Shown here: positions 44,642 to 52,117 of the stretch, piece by piece
Layout of the letters: each line of letters starts with the position of its first letter
Position numbering within the stretch: the stretch's first letter is position 1
Source of the DNA: Verrucomicrobiales bacterium
Lineage (GTDB): Bacteria > Verrucomicrobiota > Verrucomicrobiia > Limisphaerales > UBA1100
Length of the DNA: 64,000 bases
Direction of reading: 5' to 3'
Assembly: GCA_005809105.1 (NCBI GenBank)
Contig: SYLI01000066.1
Span: forward strand, 29,242 to 93,241
Notes under the pieces: model-generated
Told to the model about the DNA's origin: nothing
Database searches by the model: none
The model's input: only the letters and a program-made list of their open reading frames with translations
Program-made: the position numbers and the translations under genes

Positions 44642-45325
44642 ATGGTCACGGCAATCCTCGTTGCAGCAGGAAGCAGCACGCGCATGGGCGGCGACAAGCT
44701 CCTGAAGCTCATCGCTGGTATTGCCGTGGCCGGCCACGCGTGGAGGCGGTTTGATGAGGCTCCGGGCATTTCCCAAATTCTCCTCGTCACACAGCCCGCG
44801 CGTCGCGAGGAGTTTGAGTGGCTTGCGGGCACACTCTCGCTCTCCAAACCTTGGCGTCTTGTGGATGGCGGCCCGGAGCGTCAGGACTCAGTCTGGAACG
44901 GATTGCAGGCGGTTCAAACCCCGTGGGTGGCCATCCATGACGCCGCGCGGCCCTGCGTTTCGGCCGTCACCATTGAGAAGACTTTGGAGGCCGCCCGACG
45001 CACTGGAGCTGCGGTCGCGGCACAGCGCGTGGTGGACACCCTCAAGATGGCGGATGCTTCTGGCTACATTCTGCGCACAGTGGACCGCACACAGCTCTGG
45101 TCGGTGCAGACGCCACAGGTGTTTAGCACCGACATTCTGCGGCGCGCGTTGGAGGAAGTCCGTCGCAGGGGAATGCACCTCACCGATGACACGGCTGCCT
45201 GCGAACTGATTGGTCAGGCGGTGGAATTGGTGGAGAGCGACGCGCCCAACCCCAAGGTTACCACCGCCGCCGATTTGCCACTGGTGGAGTCGCTGCTGCG
45301 GGGGGATGCGAACCGGGGTGGGTAA
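44642..45325 (+). CDS. ispD: 2-C-methyl-D-erythritol 4-phosphate cytidylyltransferase
   Basis: IspD makes CDP-methylerythritol in the non-mevalonate isoprenoid pathway. The 227-residue protein has ILVAAGSSTRMGGDKLLKLI as the nucleotide-binding N-terminus, LVDGGPERQDSVWNGLQAV, VAIHDAARPCVS, TLKMADASGYILRTVDRTQL, VQTPQVFSTDIL and LTDDTAACELIG. The length is typical and no IspF domain is fused. It starts 12 bases after recJ. Confidence 0.96.
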   Translation: MVTAILVAAGSSTRMGGDKLLKLIAGIAVAGHAWRRFDEAPGISQILLVTQPARREEFEWLAGTLSLSKPWRLVDGGPERQDSVWNGLQAVQTPWVAIHDAARPCVSAVTIEKTLEAARRTGAAVAAQRVVDTLKMADASGYILRTVDRTQLWSVQTPQVFSTDILRRALEEVRRRGMHLTDDTAACELIGQAVELVESDAPNPKVTTAADLPLVESLLRGDANRGG

Positions 45326-45375
45326 GCCTTGCCAAGCCCCAACGCCAATTCTATGGTCGCCCTCAGGATCAATTC

Positions 45376-46671
45376 ATGAAGACAAACAAGCGACTCATGT
45401 ACGCGGTGCTGGGCGGCGTGCTGGTGGTCAACCTCTATCTGGGCGCGCAACTTTACCTGCACAGCGCCGAGGCCGACAGCCGCGAGGACGTCTACCGCAA
45501 CATGGAGACCTTCACGCGGGTGCTGGAAATCGTCCGGCGCAATTATGTGGATGAGAGCAAGATCAACTACGACGAGCTCATCGACAGCGCGCTTAAGGGT
45601 ATGCTCGGCCGGCTGGATCCTCATAGCGAGTACATGGACGGCAAGCGCTTTCAGGCGATGCAGAGCGACACGCGCGGCGAGTTTGGAGGGGTGGGCGTCG
45701 TGGTCAGCATCCGCAACAATCTGCTGACGATTGTTGCGGCGATGGACGACACGCCTGGCGCGCGCGCCGGACTCGTGGCCGGCGATCAGATTCTAAAAGT
45801 GGAAGGCAAAGCCACCGAGCGCATGTCGCTGGAAGAAGTGGTCGAGCAGCTTCGTGGCAGGCCCGGCACCAAGGTGACCTTCTCCGTCCGCCGGCCTTCC
45901 ACCGACGAGGTGCGCGAAGTCTCGGTGTTGCGCGCCGTGATCAAGGTGCAGACCGTCCGCGATCTGGATGGCGGCGCCAAGTACTCGCTGCTGCCCGACA
46001 AGATCGGCTACGTGAGGATGGCGTCCTTTGGCGACCAGACGAGTGCTGATTTTGACACCGCCCTTGCCCGGCTGGACCAACTCGGCGCCAAGGCCCTCGT
46101 GCTCGACTTGCGCGACAATCCCGGCGGGTTGCTCGACCAGTCCGTGCTCGTCGCCGAGCGATTCCTTCCCAAGGGGCAGCTCGTGGTTTCCACCGAGGGC
46201 CGGTTTCCGGGCGATATTGAAAAGCACCTGGCCGATGGCAAGGTGAAGAGCCGCGACTATCCCGTCGTGGTGCTGGTCAACTCCGGCAGCGCCAGCGCAT
46301 CGGAGATTGTCGCGGGATGTCTGCAGGATTTGAAGCGTGCGCAGTTGGTTGGCCAGAAGACTTTTGGAAAGGGTTCGGTGCAGAGCATTCTGCCGCTACA
46401 AAACGGTGCCGCGCTGCGCCTGACCACCGCCAAGTACTACACTCCCAGCCACCGCGTCATTCACGAGGCGGGAATCCTGCCCGACCATATCGTCGAAATG
46501 TCGGCCGACCAGATGCGCGATCTTATGCTCAAACGTTCGCCGGGCGCGCTGGAATCGCTCCCGGAGGCGGAGCGCAAGCGCGTGTCCGCCGTCAAGGACA
46601 CGCAGTTGGACAAGGCGCTTGAGGTGCTCCGCGCCAAGCTGGTCCCGCCGGCAAAGACCGCTACCCCGTAG
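45376..46671 (+). CDS. S41 family C-terminal processing peptidase (CtpA/Prc type)
   Basis: This is an exported, membrane-anchored serine protease of 431 residues that degrades or trims envelope proteins. An N-terminal membrane segment (AVLGGVLVVNLYLGAQLYL) precedes the conserved GMLGRLDPHSEYMDGKRF region, a PDZ domain at about 100-180 (VSIRNNLLTIVAAMDDTPGA) and the catalytic S41 core. The serine lies in VLVNSGSASASEIVAGCLQD (around residue 305) and the lysine in LVGQKTFGKGSVQ (around 330). The preserved Ser-Lys dyad indicates an active enzyme. It lies 50 bp after ispD and 22 bp before tsaD. Confidence 0.93.
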   Translation: MKTNKRLMYAVLGGVLVVNLYLGAQLYLHSAEADSREDVYRNMETFTRVLEIVRRNYVDESKINYDELIDSALKGMLGRLDPHSEYMDGKRFQAMQSDTRGEFGGVGVVVSIRNNLLTIVAAMDDTPGARAGLVAGDQILKVEGKATERMSLEEVVEQLRGRPGTKVTFSVRRPSTDEVREVSVLRAVIKVQTVRDLDGGAKYSLLPDKIGYVRMASFGDQTSADFDTALARLDQLGAKALVLDLRDNPGGLLDQSVLVAERFLPKGQLVVSTEGRFPGDIEKHLADGKVKSRDYPVVVLVNSGSASASEIVAGCLQDLKRAQLVGQKTFGKGSVQSILPLQNGAALRLTTAKYYTPSHRVIHEAGILPDHIVEMSADQMRDLMLKRSPGALESLPEAERKRVSAVKDTQLDKALEVLRAKLVPPAKTATP

Positions 46672-46693
46672 CAGGGCAGGCTGCAAAAGGGCG

Positions 46694-47725
46694 ATGCTGC
46701 TCCTCGCCATCGAAAGCTCCTGCGACGAAACCAGCGTGGCCGTCCTGCGCGATGGGCGCATTCTCTCAACCCTCGTCGCCTCTCAAACGGCGCTTCACGC
46801 GCCCCACGGCGGCGTCGTGCCTGAGCTCGCCACGCGCGAGCACCTGCGCAATCTCCCTCTTCTTGTGCAAAGGGCGCTCAAGCAGGCGGGCGTTCTTGCC
46901 ACAGAATTGAGAGCCGTTGCGGTGACGCAGGGGCCGGGACTGCCGCCGGCGCTGATGGTGGGGCTGGCCAGCGCGCGCGGCGTCGCGATGGCCGCCGGAT
47001 GCCCGCTCTATGGCATTCACCACATCGAGGCGCATCTCTATTCGCCCTGGATCTGCCCGCAACGGCGGGAGATGGATTGGAACGCGTTTATCCCCAACCT
47101 CGCGCTTATCGCCAGCGGCGGCCATACGCTTCTGGTCCACGTGAGCGGGGCGGGCCGGCATCAGGTGCTGGGCAGCACTCTTGATGATGCCGCGGGCGAA
47201 TGTTTTGACAAGATGGCCAAGTTGATGGGGTTGGGCTATCCGGGCGGGCCAGAGATTGACCGGCTGGCGGCCGGAGGGGATCGGGCCGCGTTCAACTTTC
47301 CCCGGCCGCTGCTCGACCGAGCCAGCGATGATTTCAGCTTCAGCGGGCTTAAAACTTCCGTCCGCTATTTTCTGGCTCAACATCCGCAGGAACGCGACGA
47401 GCGCCTGCCCGATCTCTGCGCCAGCGCGCAGGCGGCCGTGGTGGATGTCCTGGTCGCCAAGGCCGTGCGTGCGGCGTGTCGGCTCAAGGTGTCGGCCATC
47501 ACTGCGTCAGGCGGTGTGAGCTGCAACCGGGCTTTGCGCGGCGCCTTGCAAGACGCTTGCACTTCGCAAGGCATGACCCTGCGTTTGGCTGCGCCGGAGT
47601 ATTGCACCGACAACGCGGCGATGATCGGAATGCTGGCCGACTGGAAAATCCGACAGGGTGCGGCGCCTTTGGCGCTGCCGGCAGAATCGCGCCCGCGCTG
47701 GCCGCTGCAGGAGCTGGCCTCTTGA
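46694..47725 (+). CDS. tsaD: tRNA N6-adenosine threonylcarbamoyltransferase TsaD
   Basis: TsaD transfers threonylcarbamoyl to A37 of ANN-decoding tRNAs. The 343-residue ASKHA protein starts at ATG 46694 with AIESSCDETSVAVL, PELATREHLRNLP, GPGLPPALMVGLASARG, and the metal-binding histidine segment GIHHIEAHLYSPW. IPNLALIASGGHTLLVHV and TASGGVSCNRALRGAL-type motifs follow (the latter preceded by SAI), then EYCTDNAAMIGM with the last metal aspartate. An in-frame start at 46619 would overlap the protease gene and add unrelated residues. The partner tsaB is not in the window. Confidence 0.96.
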   Translation: MLLLAIESSCDETSVAVLRDGRILSTLVASQTALHAPHGGVVPELATREHLRNLPLLVQRALKQAGVLATELRAVAVTQGPGLPPALMVGLASARGVAMAAGCPLYGIHHIEAHLYSPWICPQRREMDWNAFIPNLALIASGGHTLLVHVSGAGRHQVLGSTLDDAAGECFDKMAKLMGLGYPGGPEIDRLAAGGDRAAFNFPRPLLDRASDDFSFSGLKTSVRYFLAQHPQERDERLPDLCASAQAAVVDVLVAKAVRAACRLKVSAITASGGVSCNRALRGALQDACTSQGMTLRLAAPEYCTDNAAMIGMLADWKIRQGAAPLALPAESRPRWPLQELAS

Positions 47726-47726
47726 T

Positions 47727-48902
47727 TTAGCCCGACAGCCCCTTGCAGAAGCGCTCCAGGCGGTCCAGACCCTTCTCAATGTTGGCCAAGCTGGTGGCGT
47801 AGCTGATGCGCAGATAGTCATCGGCGCCAAAGGCAACGCCGGGCACCGCGGCAACCTTCTCTTGTTCCAGCAGACGCGCGCAAAAGTCGGCGCTCTTGAG
47901 GCCGAGTTTGGAGATGTTCGGGAACAGATAGAAAGCCCCTTTGCTGTTCACGCAACTAAGGCCGGGAATGGAATTGAGCCGCTGCCACGCGAAATTGCGA
48001 CGCCGGGAATATTCGGCGAGCCACTTGGGCAGATGGTCCTGCGATCCGGTCAGCGCGGCGACGCCACCCTTCTGAGCAAAGCTGGTCGGGTTACTTGTGC
48101 TGTGCGACTGGATGGCGTCAATTGCCTTCGCGATGGGTTCGGGCGCAGCAAGAAAACCCAGCCGCCAGCCGGTCATGCTCCATGCCTTGGCAAGCCCATG
48201 CACGACGATGGTGTGCTGATAATGCGCAGGCGAAACACTGGCCACGGAAAGGTGTGTGGCGCCGTCATAAAGGAGATGCTCGTAAATCTCATCACTCATG
48301 ATGAGCACGCCGGCGTCCACGCAGATGTCTCCCAGCGCCTTGATTTCCTCGGGCGTGTAGACGCTGCCGGTGGGGTTGCTGGGGGAATTGAGGATGAAGA
48401 GACGCGTGCGGGGCGTGAGGGCAGCTCGCAGTTGCGCAGGCGTCACCTTGAATTCGGTCTGGTCGGTCGTCGGCAGCACTACAGCGACGGCACCGGCCAG
48501 CTTGACCATCTCAGGATAGGAGAGCCAGTACGGTGCGGGAATGATGACCTCGTCGCCTTCTTGGCAGGTGGCGAGAATGGCGTTGTAACAAGAGTGCTTG
48601 CCGCCGCTGGAGATGATGATCTGGTTGGGCTTGTAAGTGAGGCCGTTCTCGCGCTGAAATTTGTCAGCCACGGCCTGGCGCAACTCGGTAATTCCGCTGG
48701 AGGGAGTGTACTTGGTAAAGCCTGAGTGGAGCGCCTGCACCGCGGCATCTTTGATATGCGCGGGCGTGTCAAAATCCGGCTCGCCAGCGCCAAAGCCCAC
48801 AACGTCCTCGCCCGCAGCCTTCATGGCCTTGGCCTTGGAATCAATGGCCAGAGTGAGCGAAGGCGACAGGGCTGCTGCCCGATTCGAAATCCGATAGTTC
48901 AT
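47727..48902 (-). CDS. Class I/II aspartate-type aminotransferase
   Basis: This is a fold-type I PLP aminotransferase of the aspartate (Ib, thermophilic-AAT-like) group, 391 residues. It has DVVGFGAGEPDFDTPAHIKD at the N-terminus, SGGKHSCYNAILATCQEGDEV, ILNSPSNPTGSVYTPEE, MSDEIYEHLLYDG, and the PLP lysine in VVHGLAKAWSMTGWRLGF. The final NISKLGLKSADFCARLLEQE region is typical. I start at ATG 48902 (NYRISNRAAALSPSLT follows); the frame is open upstream, but that part overlaps the M23 gene. Aspartate is the most likely donor; prephenate use by some members cannot be excluded. Confidence 0.9.
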   Translation of the reverse strand: MNYRISNRAAALSPSLTLAIDSKAKAMKAAGEDVVGFGAGEPDFDTPAHIKDAAVQALHSGFTKYTPSSGITELRQAVADKFQRENGLTYKPNQIIISSGGKHSCYNAILATCQEGDEVIIPAPYWLSYPEMVKLAGAVAVVLPTTDQTEFKVTPAQLRAALTPRTRLFILNSPSNPTGSVYTPEEIKALGDICVDAGVLIMSDEIYEHLLYDGATHLSVASVSPAHYQHTIVVHGLAKAWSMTGWRLGFLAAPEPIAKAIDAIQSHSTSNPTSFAQKGGVAALTGSQDHLPKWLAEYSRRRNFAWQRLNSIPGLSCVNSKGAFYLFPNISKLGLKSADFCARLLEQEKVAAVPGVAFGADDYLRISYATSLANIEKGLDRLERFCKGLSG

Positions 48903-48951
48903 ATCAAAGCCGGGGATGATTATCGTGGACTTCGCCGCGGGCAATCGTTTT

Positions 48952-50028
48952 CTAGGAGCCGGGCGCGAAAGCCAGCAGGTCCACGGCCCGCTGGCCGCGC
49001 TCGGTGAGCACCCATTGACGGCCCTTCTTAAACACCAGTTTGTTGCAGCGGTGTCGCGCTTCGAGTGCCTCATCCACGGTCACCAGTTCATAGGCGCCCC
49101 GCTTAAACTGTCCGGACGAAGAGGGGAGGGCGCGAATGCGAAGGGGCACACCCTGCGGATTAAGGTCCACCTCGAATGCGCTCGTGCCCGGCGCACCTTG
49201 AACCATGGCGGGATAGCGCGTCACCACAGGGAGCGAGCTTTTGTGGATGCGCACCGTGCACAAGCTAGGTTGCTGCGCGAGATAGGCGCGCATATTAAAG
49301 GCGGGCCCCGCCTGTTGCTGTGCGATGAGCAGGGCGGCGGGGTCGAAGCCCAGCAGGTTTTGGCCATTCCAATTCCCAAACGGGTTTGGGCCAGGATCCT
49401 GATACCAGCGGTGCAGGAGCAAATCGAAGTGCGGGCTGCCCAGGAGGCCCACTTCGAAATGAAGATGCGCACGTTCCGCAGGGATGGGCGACTTTGCGGT
49501 GCGCCCGAGCGTCCCCAGAGTCTGCCCGGCTTGCACCGGCGCGTCGGGCCGCAGTTCGCTGGCAATCTCCCTCAAGTGCGCGTAGAGGGTGTAGACCGTC
49601 AACCCATCGACCTCGTGGAGAAGCACAAGGTACTGTCCGTAGTCGGATGCACTGGCGGAACGATTGATGAATGCAATGCGGCCCGGCGCAGCAGCGCGCA
49701 CCGCATCCACGGGCTCGCCTTGCCTGTCCCGCACGAGGCAACGGATGTCGACTCCCTCGTGAAAGCGCGTCCCCGAATTGCGCACGCAGCCAAACGCGCC
49801 ACTGGTCCAGGGGAAGTCCGGGCCGGTCGGCGTGAAGAAGCGCGGCTCACCCCCGGATTCATAGAGCGCACGATTGTCTGTGGGAAGTTCGATGCGAACT
49901 GGCGCAGGAGGCGCTGGTTTGGACTGTGCTGTTTGCGGCGCGGGTACCGGGGCCGGCTTGTCACAGCCCAATGCAAGGCAGCAAGCCGTCAGGCAACCCC
50001 AACTCAACAGGACACTGCGTGAATGCAC
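48952..50028 (-). CDS. M23 (LytM-type) metallopeptidase lipoprotein
   Basis: This is a 358-residue predicted lipoprotein with lipobox CLALGC (C22). A proline/alanine-rich linker precedes an M23 domain at about 75-195. The zinc ligands are H90 and D94 in TRFHEGVDIRC, and a histidine in AERAHLHFEVG around residue 178. With all ligands kept, it is probably an active peptidoglycan endopeptidase rather than a degenerate activator such as EnvC. The last 130 residues (from around NPFGNWNGQNLLGFDP) are not assigned to a family. It follows the small lipoprotein gene by three bases. Confidence 0.88.
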   Translation of the reverse strand: MHSRSVLLSWGCLTACCLALGCDKPAPVPAPQTAQSKPAPPAPVRIELPTDNRALYESGGEPRFFTPTGPDFPWTSGAFGCVRNSGTRFHEGVDIRCLVRDRQGEPVDAVRAAAPGRIAFINRSASASDYGQYLVLLHEVDGLTVYTLYAHLREIASELRPDAPVQAGQTLGTLGRTAKSPIPAERAHLHFEVGLLGSPHFDLLLHRWYQDPGPNPFGNWNGQNLLGFDPAALLIAQQQAGPAFNMRAYLAQQPSLCTVRIHKSSLPVVTRYPAMVQGAPGTSAFEVDLNPQGVPLRIRALPSSSGQFKRGAYELVTVDEALEARHRCNKLVFKKGRQWVLTERGQRAVDLLAFAPGS

Positions 50029-50031
50029 GGA

Positions 50032-50610
50032 TCAACGAAACGACTTGCGCGTCTTGTTTAGGCCGGCAACCAAGCTCAGTGCTTCATCCCGCGTTGAGTC
50101 TGGAGTGAAGGCCACCAGTCCTGTCGGATTGTTCTGCCTGACGGAGTAGATGCCGACGCAGCGTTTCTGATCGAACGCCTTGCCCTCCTTGCTGCGAAAA
50201 AACGCCATCAGGAAAAGCCGGTGACCCTTGTGATCGCCAGTGCTGATATCCAGAAGGTGGGCGCCGCGTTCGTTAAGCTGGAGAACGACCCGACAATTTC
50301 CATCGGCCTCCGTGACCACTTCGACGCGGTCCAGGTGCGGCATGGGGTCAAATGCGGGGTTCCGTTCCACCCATGCTTCTCGAGGCTGGCTTCGCCGCCA
50401 GGGGATGGGAATGGATTGGAGGGGATCACGGGACTGGGTTTCGACAAAGAAAATGAGATGTGCGTCTTGTGCCGCTAGCGACAATTCAGGAAAATCCTGC
50501 CTTTGCGGTGGCGATGGCTTCTGCTGATCGTCGGGCTGATTTGGGACCGCGCAGGCAACAAGTAAGACGCTGCAAATCGCGAAATAGTGCTTGATGGAAA
50601 GATTAGTCAT
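50032..50610 (-). CDS. Small lipoprotein with a SecD P1-head-like region
   Basis: This is a 192-residue predicted lipoprotein (lipobox SVLLVAC, C20). I start at ATG 50610, eight bases after GGGAGG; an upstream ATG at 50658 would hide the signal peptide. After a proline/glutamine linker the soluble part includes ADGNCRVVLQLNERGAHLLD and ISTGDHKGHRLFLMAFF. This resembles the P1-head subdomain of SecD (pattern: acidic turn, V-x-L-x-L-x-x-x-G-A, T-x-x-x-x-G). The similarity is by eye and weak. It is co-oriented with the M23 lipoprotein downstream, so an envelope role is likely. Confidence 0.65.
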   Translation of the reverse strand: MTNLSIKHYFAICSVLLVACAVPNQPDDQQKPSPPQRQDFPELSLAAQDAHLIFFVETQSRDPLQSIPIPWRRSQPREAWVERNPAFDPMPHLDRVEVVTEADGNCRVVLQLNERGAHLLDISTGDHKGHRLFLMAFFRSKEGKAFDQKRCVGIYSVRQNNPTGLVAFTPDSTRDEALSLVAGLNKTRKSFR

Positions 50611-50672
50611 CCTCACATTCCCTCCCTTGAAGCGACAAGAATCCAAGTGCCCCATCAAGTAAAGCGCAACTT

Positions 50673-50783
50673 ATGAGCCAACAATACAATAAGGTGCAGA
50701 AGCGGAAGCGCCGTGTGAGTCGCCTCAAGCGAATGGCCGTTGCCGCCAAGGCAAAGAAGTCAAAGAAGGCCAAAAAGGCCTAG
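50673..50783 (+). CDS. 36-residue lysine/arginine-rich small basic protein
   Basis: The ATG at 50673 opens a 36-codon frame: MSQQYNKVQKRKRRVSRLKR, then MAVAAKAKKSKKAKKA and TAG at 50781. Eighteen of the 36 residues are lysine or arginine, and the second half is an alanine/lysine tail like those of ribosomal or nucleic-acid-binding proteins. I recall similar short basic proteins from Verrucomicrobia but cannot name a family with certainty. The upstream AAAGCG is a poor ribosome-binding site. It lies divergent from the small lipoprotein (62 bp apart) and directly upstream of the structured RNA region. Confidence 0.65.
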   Translation: MSQQYNKVQKRKRRVSRLKRMAVAAKAKKSKKAKKA

Positions 50784-50875
50784 CCCTCCCATCCTCTTTG
50801 GGGTGCCCCTGTTCCCCATCCCCTGGCTGACTGTGAATAGCCCCCTTTGGGGGGGCATCGGGATCCACAGAATGG

Positions 50876-50953
50876 GTTTGGTTATTAACAAACCAAACAC
50901 GCCGTCGGCGCGGGCTTGTGATTTGCTTCACAAAGTCAGAATTATCCTTTGTG
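50876..50953 (+). other. Three hairpins, two mutually exclusive, after the small basic gene
   Basis: The first hairpin has arms GTTTGGTT and AACCAAAC (50876-50898, loop of 7). The second has TTGTGA and TCACAA (50916-50933). The third has CACAAAG and CTTTGTG (50929-50953). The second and third share the CACAA bases, so only one can form at a time, as in attenuators. No T-run follows, so none is a simple intrinsic terminator. The segment 50784-51056 is otherwise AT-richer than its surroundings and shows no coding character; it may hold the leader or promoter of the downstream RNA. Confidence 0.45.
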
Positions 50954-51056
50954 GGCCGATGGATTCTCGCAGTGTTTAACACCCAGCTTTGGGCTGTGGT
51001 GGTAAATAAGTAGTCCATAAGATTCAATCGCCGGAACCCGTGTTCATGCTAAATTC

Positions 51057-52033
51057 ATCTCGTTCTTCGAAAGAGGAACGGGTTCATTGAAAGAACTGGG
51101 AAGGAAGGTTGACTTCGGTCAATTGGATGTTCCTTGGATAATCCCGGGCGACCGGGAGAAAGGGTCAGCTAGGTTGGTTGGTTGGCCCCCTTCGAGCCGG
51201 CGGTGCCCTCGTTTCGGCGGGTGGTGCGGCTGGGAATTCGGAGGCAGGATTCACCGGGTCTTTGGGGTGCTGGTCTTGCTGGTTTCTGGCGTCAGTCAGG
51301 GGTTGGTGGGGTTGGATGGCTCTGTGGGCTTGGCCGTGAGGGGCAATTAGGCACTGCCCTGAGTTCGGGTGGGTTAACATCCGGGTGCTGCAGCCTTAGC
51401 GGGTTGTGGTGCGGAATGATGGTTGGCGCTTGTGCCGGGCGTTGGCCTGATCGCAGTTACCTAGAAGGTAGCGGTTGCTACTGCGCTACTAGCGCGGCGC
51501 GAGTCATAAATTGGTCAGGAATGGCCAGCCGAACGAAATCCGCTCGAAAGGCGGGACAAGGTCGGGGCTTGCGTCGGGAAAGCCACGCACTCCAGGCAAG
51601 AGTCGTGAAAACTTTCCACCACGGCGGCGATGCGACAACACACATCGCTGTCATGCAAGCGGAATGCAACCTGAGAGTTAAGAGGCGAGACCCGTCGCGC
51701 GGGGTAAGTGCCGCCAAAAGCGGAGGCTGTCCTGTGCCGAGTGGTAAAGAGGCGAATAACTTGTATGTGTCTCTTTACCTGGTCCGCAGGCTTGGGGCCG
51801 CAATCTCGAGCCGAAGCGGGCGAATAAGCCTCACTCAATAGTTCAGTGGCCGGAAGGCTCTGGAGGGCCCCGCTATGAGGCCGGAAACTCCGTATGTCAC
51901 GGAGAGTAGCGTCGGGAAGCCGTCAACCTGCATGCAGGTGCCTAATGACGGTGCTGGGAAAGAGAGCATGGCGAACTCCCACCCCCCATTAGCCCCCGTT
52001 CGACCGAAAGGTCGGGCGGGGGTTCTTGTTTTC
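51057..52033 (+). ncRNA. Candidate large structured non-coding RNA of unknown family
   Basis: No convincing protein gene is present, but perfect local hairpins are frequent. They include TTGAC-ttcg-GTCAA (51109-51122), TCCCGG-gcga-CCGGGA (51142-51157), and alternative stems TACCT/AGGTA (51458-51470) and GTAGC/GCTAC (51468-51481). Further along are GCGCT/AGCGC (51483-51495), CCGC/GCGG (51540-51554), GCGATG/CATCGC (51627-51648), GGTAAAGAG/CTCTTTACC (51743-51779), CTCCGT/ACGGAG (51888-51904), and CCGTCA/TGACGG enclosing ACCTG-catg-CAGGT (51920-51951). Stable UUCG, GNRA-type and CATG loops recur. A strong terminator ends the region. The start is approximate. I do not see the conserved blocks of RNase P RNA, tmRNA, SRP RNA or a group II domain V. 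Confidence 0.55.
51991..52033 (+). terminator. Strong intrinsic terminator before cysK
   Basis: The stem runs from A51991 to C52005 and pairs over 15 bp (with a few G-T pairs) with G52010 to T52024, closed by a GAAA tetraloop at 52006-52009. A T-rich tail (TTCTTGTTTTC) follows. It lies more than 1.2 kb after the nearest upstream plus-strand gene stop and 85 bp before the cysK start, so it ends a transcript coming from the gene-free region rather than cysK. Confidence 0.85.
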
Positions 52034-52117
52034 ATTGCACCCCGCAGGGGCGCTTGCTTTCGCCTTGCGCGAGCCTCATGTGGCTGGCAGCTTTCCGCCG
52101 TCAATCACTCCTAAACC

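Noticed and set aside
50841..50857. Hairpin GCCCCC/GGGGGC as terminator of the small basic gene
   Set aside because: The stem is strong but is not followed by a T-run.
51182..51841. A 219-codon open frame inside the 51-52 kb region, and several smaller ones
   Set aside because: The residues are low in typical protein composition, start without a ribosome-binding site and cross many perfect RNA hairpins. They look like chance open frames in GC-rich DNA.
51057..52033. RNase P RNA, tmRNA, SRP RNA or group II intron
   Set aside because: I could not find the conserved sequence blocks of these RNAs on either strand by eye. A covariance-model search could still overturn this.
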